Assembly: GCA_046349635.1 (NCBI GenBank)
Contig: JAXMBX010000053.1
Span: 1-35,215, forward strand
DNA: 35,215 nt
Source: JAXMBX01 sp046349635
GTDB lineage: Bacteria; Planctomycetota; Planctomycetia; Planctomycetales; Planctomycetaceae
Reading direction: 5' to 3'
Shown: positions 33,993 to 35,215 of the stretch, piece by piece
Numbering within the stretch: position 1 is the stretch's first letter
Layout of the letters: each line of letters opens with the position of its first letter
Notes under the pieces: generated by a model
Database searches by the model: none
What the model was told of the DNA's origin: nothing
What the model saw: only the letters and a program-made list of their open reading frames with translations
Program-made: the position numbers and the translations under genes

Positions 33993-34550
33993 CTAGAGAA
34001 TCTCGCAACATTTTTTTTCTGCAGAGATCCAGGGGAGATCGGTCGAGTCGAATAAATTCTGCTGCCGGCCGGCGACCTGAAGGCGTTCCCAGGCGAGCAG
34101 CCATTCTTTATTGGGAAGTCCACCCCCATATCCCGTTAGCTTGCCATTTGCGCCGATGACCCGGTGACAGGGGACGATGATGGAAATCGGATTTCGCCCG
34201 TTCGCGGCACCCACGGCACGAACAGCCGAAGGACTTCCGACCCGGCGGGCGAGTTCGCGATAGCTGATGGTGATGCCGAACGGGATACGTGCGAGTTCCT
34301 GCCAGACCTGTTTTTGAAACGGTGTACCGTCGAGTTTGAATGGCACATCGAATTGTTGCCGCTCACCGGCGAAGTATTCCGTGAGTTGGCGGCGGACGTC
34401 CCGAAAAGGATCATCATCCTGCTGTGAATTCGCACGAAGACCGTTCCAGTGCTTGTGGTTGGGGAGGTAAAGGCCGCAGAGGAACTGGCCATCACCCACC
34501 AGCAGGATTTGTCCGACGGGGGACTCAAGATAACTATGAAATGTCGTCAT
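33993..34550 (-). CDS. ogt: Methylated-DNA--protein-cysteine methyltransferase
   Basis: This protein repairs O6-methylguanine by moving the methyl group to its own cysteine. The ATG at 34550 gives 185 residues and overlaps the stop of the upstream alkA as ATGA; an earlier in-frame ATG (34601) lies inside alkA. The N-terminal domain starts MTTFHSYLESPVGQILLVGD. The C-terminal domain has TPFQKQVWQELARIPFGITI, SYRELARRVGSPSAVRAVGA, ANGRNPISIIVPCHRVIG with the acceptor Cys128, and GYGGGLPNKEWLLAWE. All active-site residues are present. GGAAGAAAG upstream may serve as ribosome-binding site. The gene is probably co-transcribed with alkA. Confidence 0.93.
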   Translation of the reverse strand: MTTFHSYLESPVGQILLVGDGQFLCGLYLPNHKHWNGLRANSQQDDDPFRDVRRQLTEYFAGERQQFDVPFKLDGTPFQKQVWQELARIPFGITISYRELARRVGSPSAVRAVGAANGRNPISIIVPCHRVIGANGKLTGYGGGLPNKEWLLAWERLQVAGRQQNLFDSTDLPWISAEKKCCEIL

Positions 34551-35215
34551 GAGACTTTCTTCCTGGGTGAATTCGATTTGGTTGTATTCAAGCTTTCCCA
34601 CAAGTGCATCGCAGCGTAGGCCCGCCAGGGACGCCAGTGTTCTGACGCGGTTTGCGACTCGCGAGCGCTCAATCCGCTCGCTTTGACCAGGCCCAGGTCT
34701 CCAGCCGGGAAAGCATCAGGCCAGCGGAGGGCACGCATCGCGATGTATTCCGCCGTCCAGGGGCCGATTCCCGGGAGTTCCATGAGCTGGGAAATAGTCA
34801 TCTTGGGATCGACAGATGATTCCAGATCGAGTTCGCCGTCAGCGATCACACGAGCCAAGTTTTGCAGACTCTGGGCACGTGTGCTAGGTATACCGAGCCT
34901 GGAGAGAGTGTTAACTCTGGCTTTCGATAAAGATTCCGCTGTGGGGGTGAGGCGATTCAGGCCGGAGAATGGGGTTTCGATCGGTTCGCCGAAACGCTCC
35001 GCGAACCGGCCTGCCAATGTCGATGCGCCGCGCACGGAAACCTGTTGACCCAGCACTGCGCGTAAAACCAGTTCGAAGGAATCGAATGCACCCGGAACCC
35101 GTAAGCCGGGGTGGCGTTTGATCATCGGAGCGAGAAGCGGATCCGCGGCGAGATGTCTGGCGATCACATCCGGGCGGGCATCGAGGTCGAACAGATTCCG
35201 CAAACGAACGAGGAT
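34547..35215 (-). CDS. alkA: DNA-3-methyladenine glycosylase II (AlkA-like), 5' part missing
   Basis: This is a base-excision glycosylase that removes alkylated purines. The frame is open to the right window edge (ILVRLRNLFDLDARPDV), so the TTG at 35203 is not a credible start and the N-terminus lies outside. Visible features are LVLRAVLGQQVSVRGASTLA, the helix-hairpin-helix LMELPGIGPWTAEYIAMRAL and the catalytic Asp region FPAGDLGL. WRPWRAYAAMHLWESL closes the domain, as in AlkA. VRLRNLFDLDA at the visible edge is also what Ada-AlkA fusion proteins show between domains, so an N-terminal Ada-type part is possible. The stop overlaps the ogt start by four bases, which marks a two-gene alkylation repair unit. 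Confidence 0.9.
   Translation of the reverse strand: MLVRLRNLFDLDARPDVIARHLAADPLLAPMIKRHPGLRVPGAFDSFELVLRAVLGQQVSVRGASTLAGRFAERFGEPIETPFSGLNRLTPTAESLSKARVNTLSRLGIPSTRAQSLQNLARVIADGELDLESSVDPKMTISQLMELPGIGPWTAEYIAMRALRWPDAFPAGDLGLVKASGLSARESQTASEHWRPWRAYAAMHLWESLNTTKSNSPRKKVS

Noticed and set aside
1..35215. CRISPR array, tRNA, rRNA, insertion sequence or phage module
   Set aside because: I found no regularly spaced repeats, no cloverleaf with a CCA end, no rRNA-like stretch and no transposase, integrase or phage structural motif on either strand.

Overview
The window looks like a chromosomal segment of a planctomycete (Planctomycetes, probably Planctomycetales). The case rests on hallmark families: a DUF1552 protein, a DUF1549/DUF1553 protein with a planctomycete-type CxxCH cytochrome segment, and two DUF1501 proteins with Tat signals. 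It also rests on GC-rich third codon positions, frequent lone secreted or zinc-ribbon hypotheticals, and long two-component proteins. I see no rRNA, tRNA, CRISPR array, transposase, integrase or phage gene, so this reads as ordinary chromosome rather than a mobile island.

Layout. 1-3600: the 3' end of a DUF1552 gene, a secreted propeller-like protein and a zinc-ribbon membrane protein, all rightward. 3724-8515: a membrane M48 metalloprotease whose frame is broken once, followed by a Ski2-like DExH helicase. 8558-12464: a promoter, then a DUF1549/DUF1553 cytochrome-type protein and a DUF1501 protein as a pair. A second DUF1501 gene (12474-13847) converges on the first with only 9 bases between them.

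14184-22307: a complete high-affinity potassium uptake locus. It contains a 27-codon membrane peptide, kdpF, kdpA, kdpB, kdpC, then the sensor kinase kdpD and regulator kdpE. The pump genes look intact. kdpD carries three apparent one-base deletions and kdpE one apparent one-base insertion, all within about 1.3 kb. Either the sequence is locally wrong or the K+ sensing branch is decaying while the pump is kept.

22493-27472: a leftward pair of six-PAS histidine kinase and FixJ-like regulator, then a divergent gene for a receiver-like protein with Glu at the phospho-acceptor position. 27473-31109: a doubtful, possibly frameshifted secreted ORF, a small secreted protein, an RluA-type pseudouridine synthase, and a secreted alpha/beta-hydrolase with TPR repeats. 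That run is closed by a strong, probably bidirectional terminator.

31207-35215 (all leftward): two VOC/PhnB-like proteins, a secreted glycosidase-like propeller protein, and a DNA alkylation repair pair. In that pair alkA, cut by the window edge, overlaps ogt by four bases.

The best candidates for something undescribed are the small peptide that leads the kdp operon, with its candidate operator, and the Glu-type pseudo-receiver beside the PAS kinase. No wholly new multigene system is evident.
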